Shown one piece after another: positions 17,830-18,781 of a DNA stretch of 18,781 nt (within the stretch, counting starts at the first letter, position 1; each line of letters starts with the position of its first letter). The position numbers were made by a program, and so were the translations under genes. The notes beneath the pieces are model-generated. The model saw nothing but the letters and a program-made list of their open reading frames with translations. It was not told where the DNA came from and did not search any database. The stretch comes from Hyphochytrium catenoides (Eukaryota; Sar; Hyphochytriomycetes; Hyphochytriales; Hyphochytriaceae), in contig FLMG01004063.1 of assembly GCA_900088475.1 (NCBI GenBank), positions 1 through 18,781 on the forward strand, written 5' to 3'.

Positions 17830-18116
17830 CTATGGAGAAGTGACGGTGGTCAACGGGCAGAAGGAGACTTCGCAGCCATTGGCGATGATCTCAGTGGAGC
17901 GGCCCATTGGTACATAAGCCCTGTCCGCACTCTTCTGTGTGGAGACTGGACTGACAGGAATGAATGATAACAAAGAGGAAGAGATGTATCGCCCGTCTCT
18001 CTCACCACGGTTCTCAGTCTCCTCTCTTCCGCCAAGATAAACAGGGATCTTCCCCGCCTCGGCTTTACTCTGTCTGCCTGTCCTCTCTCGCTCTGTCTGC
18101 TGCAACTCTCCTCCAT
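17830..18116 (-). CDS. Probable spliced gene, 71-aa protein of unknown function
   Basis: Two exons on the minus strand, 18116-18006 and 17934-17830, separated by a 71-base intron with a GTGAGA donor and a long pyrimidine-rich run before CACAG. The junction is in phase 0. The ATG at 18116 has A at -3 and G at +4, and the frame is closed upstream by TAA. The first exon is basic (RVKPRRGRSLFILAEERRLR); the second encodes KSADRAYVPMGRSTEI, two cysteines and a Thr/Ser-rich end. Unspliced frames are also open here, so an intron-less 102-aa reading from 18138 is the main rival. No family recognised. Confidence 0.4.
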
Positions 18117-18191
18117 CTTCTGCCAGAAGGGGTGGCATGGATAACAGGGTTATCTGTAAACTACTAACTATGACTCCAATGACAAGGACAC

Positions 18192-18273
18192 ATAATACGG
18201 ATTGAAACCTGCATGAATGGCCTAGATTTCTGACCTTGTCGGTCTGTCTTATCCAGGTTTCAATCCGTATTAT
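18192..18273. repeat. Perfect 20-bp inverted repeat with 42-base spacer
   Basis: Arms at 18192-18211 (ATAATACGGATTGAAACCTG) and 18254-18273 are exact reverse complements. After one mismatch, three more outer pairs (18188-18190 with 18275-18277) and a few inner pairs extend the stem. It could be a fold-back element, the remains of a small transposon, or an RNA hairpin. Confidence 0.9.
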
Positions 18274-18483
18274 TTGTTCCCTAGTTTCCTAGAATAAACT
18301 TACTCTGGTAACCCAGGTGGGCCCTTTCAATAACGCTTGAAGGTGGGGGGAGAAAGGGGGTCCAAAGTTCTCTCCTACTACATCCCACTTATCCCTTATT
18401 CTGAATACCTTTATTCATGCTGAGAATATGCTTTCATTTGATAAAAAGGATCATGAATAGGGCAAGTGGTAAGGTTCCTTGTT

Positions 18484-18750
18484 AAGTGTGGGTGGGCGAG
18501 GGGAGAGAGACAGAGAGACGGAAGAAAGAGAGAGAGGAGAGAAAATTGAGCCAGAAGTGGAGGTAGATATATATTGTATGGAAAACAAGGTCTAAGAAGC
18601 GAGACAGAAGACATCATAAAGAAAGATTGTCTGTGTAAGAGAGGGAGAGAGAACAAAGAAAGAAAGAAAGAGATAGAAGCAAGGTGGAAGATTCTAGACT
18701 CAGAAGCGGAGGTCCTCGAGTTATCTCTGCAGAAAAGGAGGGAGGGAAAA

Positions 18751-18781
<31 letters not shown>
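18484..18781. repeat. GA-rich end of window with (AG)12 at 18751-18774
   Basis: Purine-rich on the plus strand with GAGA, GAAA and AGAGAG runs. Open frames on the minus strand here are Ser/Leu/Phe low complexity and not taken as genes. The tract continues to the last base. Confidence 0.85.

Noticed and set aside
18136-18154. Sequence matching 15 of 18 bases of the I-SceI homing-endonuclease site
   Set aside because: No intron, homing endonuclease or other trace of such an element nearby; part of the match is a small palindrome (GATAAC/GTTATC). Most likely coincidence.

Overview
The window reads as nuclear DNA of a eukaryote, most likely a fungus. Reasons: intron-less genes sit beside genes that only make sense when split by short GT-AG introns (about 46-80 bases), start codons carry purines at -3, there are CCAAT and TATA elements, and long GA/CT microsatellites are present. 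The cell-surface proteins (signal peptide, Cys-rich ectodomain, Ser/Thr/Pro stalk, one membrane span, long low-complexity tail) resemble those of fungi. An early-diverging fungus of Mortierella type is a guess from style alone; the sequence does not prove it.

Three genes are solid. Two (minus strand, 3487-5103 and 8834-10426) encode single-pass surface proteins of 538 and 530 residues. Their ectodomains share one eight-cysteine spacing pattern, so they look like diverged tandem paralogues of a receptor- or sensor-like family; the first also carries a zinc ribbon at the cytoplasmic end of its tail. The third (plus strand, 14308-14997) is a complete 229-residue NADP-binding oxidoreductase of the F420-oxidoreductase (pfam03807-like) family.

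Reading donors, acceptors and frames by hand gives three further probable small spliced genes: plus 11387-11953 (four exons, 120 aa), minus 15599-16108 (three exons, 133 aa) and minus 17830-18116 (two exons, 71 aa). None is a family I recognise. Less certain: an exon pair at 7035-7271 downstream of a TATA box, an open frame at 1375-1782, and a minus-strand frame at 13519-13875.

Layout: 1-1250 is a purine-rich block with (AG)25 followed by a pyrimidine-rich block; 1375-1782 a possible gene; 2100-2770 possible debris of a third surface-protein copy; 3487-5103 surface protein A with a CT-rich upstream region and a CCAAT cluster; 6730-7271 candidate promoter and exons; 7272-8833 little; 8834-10426 surface protein B; 11387-11953 spliced gene diverging from B; 12000-14300 ambiguous sequence with a short duplicated segment; 14308-14997 oxidoreductase; 15599-16108 spliced gene convergent with it; 16109-17829 unresolved; 17830-18116 spliced gene; then a 20-bp inverted repeat at 18192-18273 and a GA-rich end.

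The most interesting elements are the paired eight-cysteine surface proteins (possibly an undescribed ectodomain family, one member with a cytosolic zinc ribbon) and the perfect 20-bp inverted repeat.
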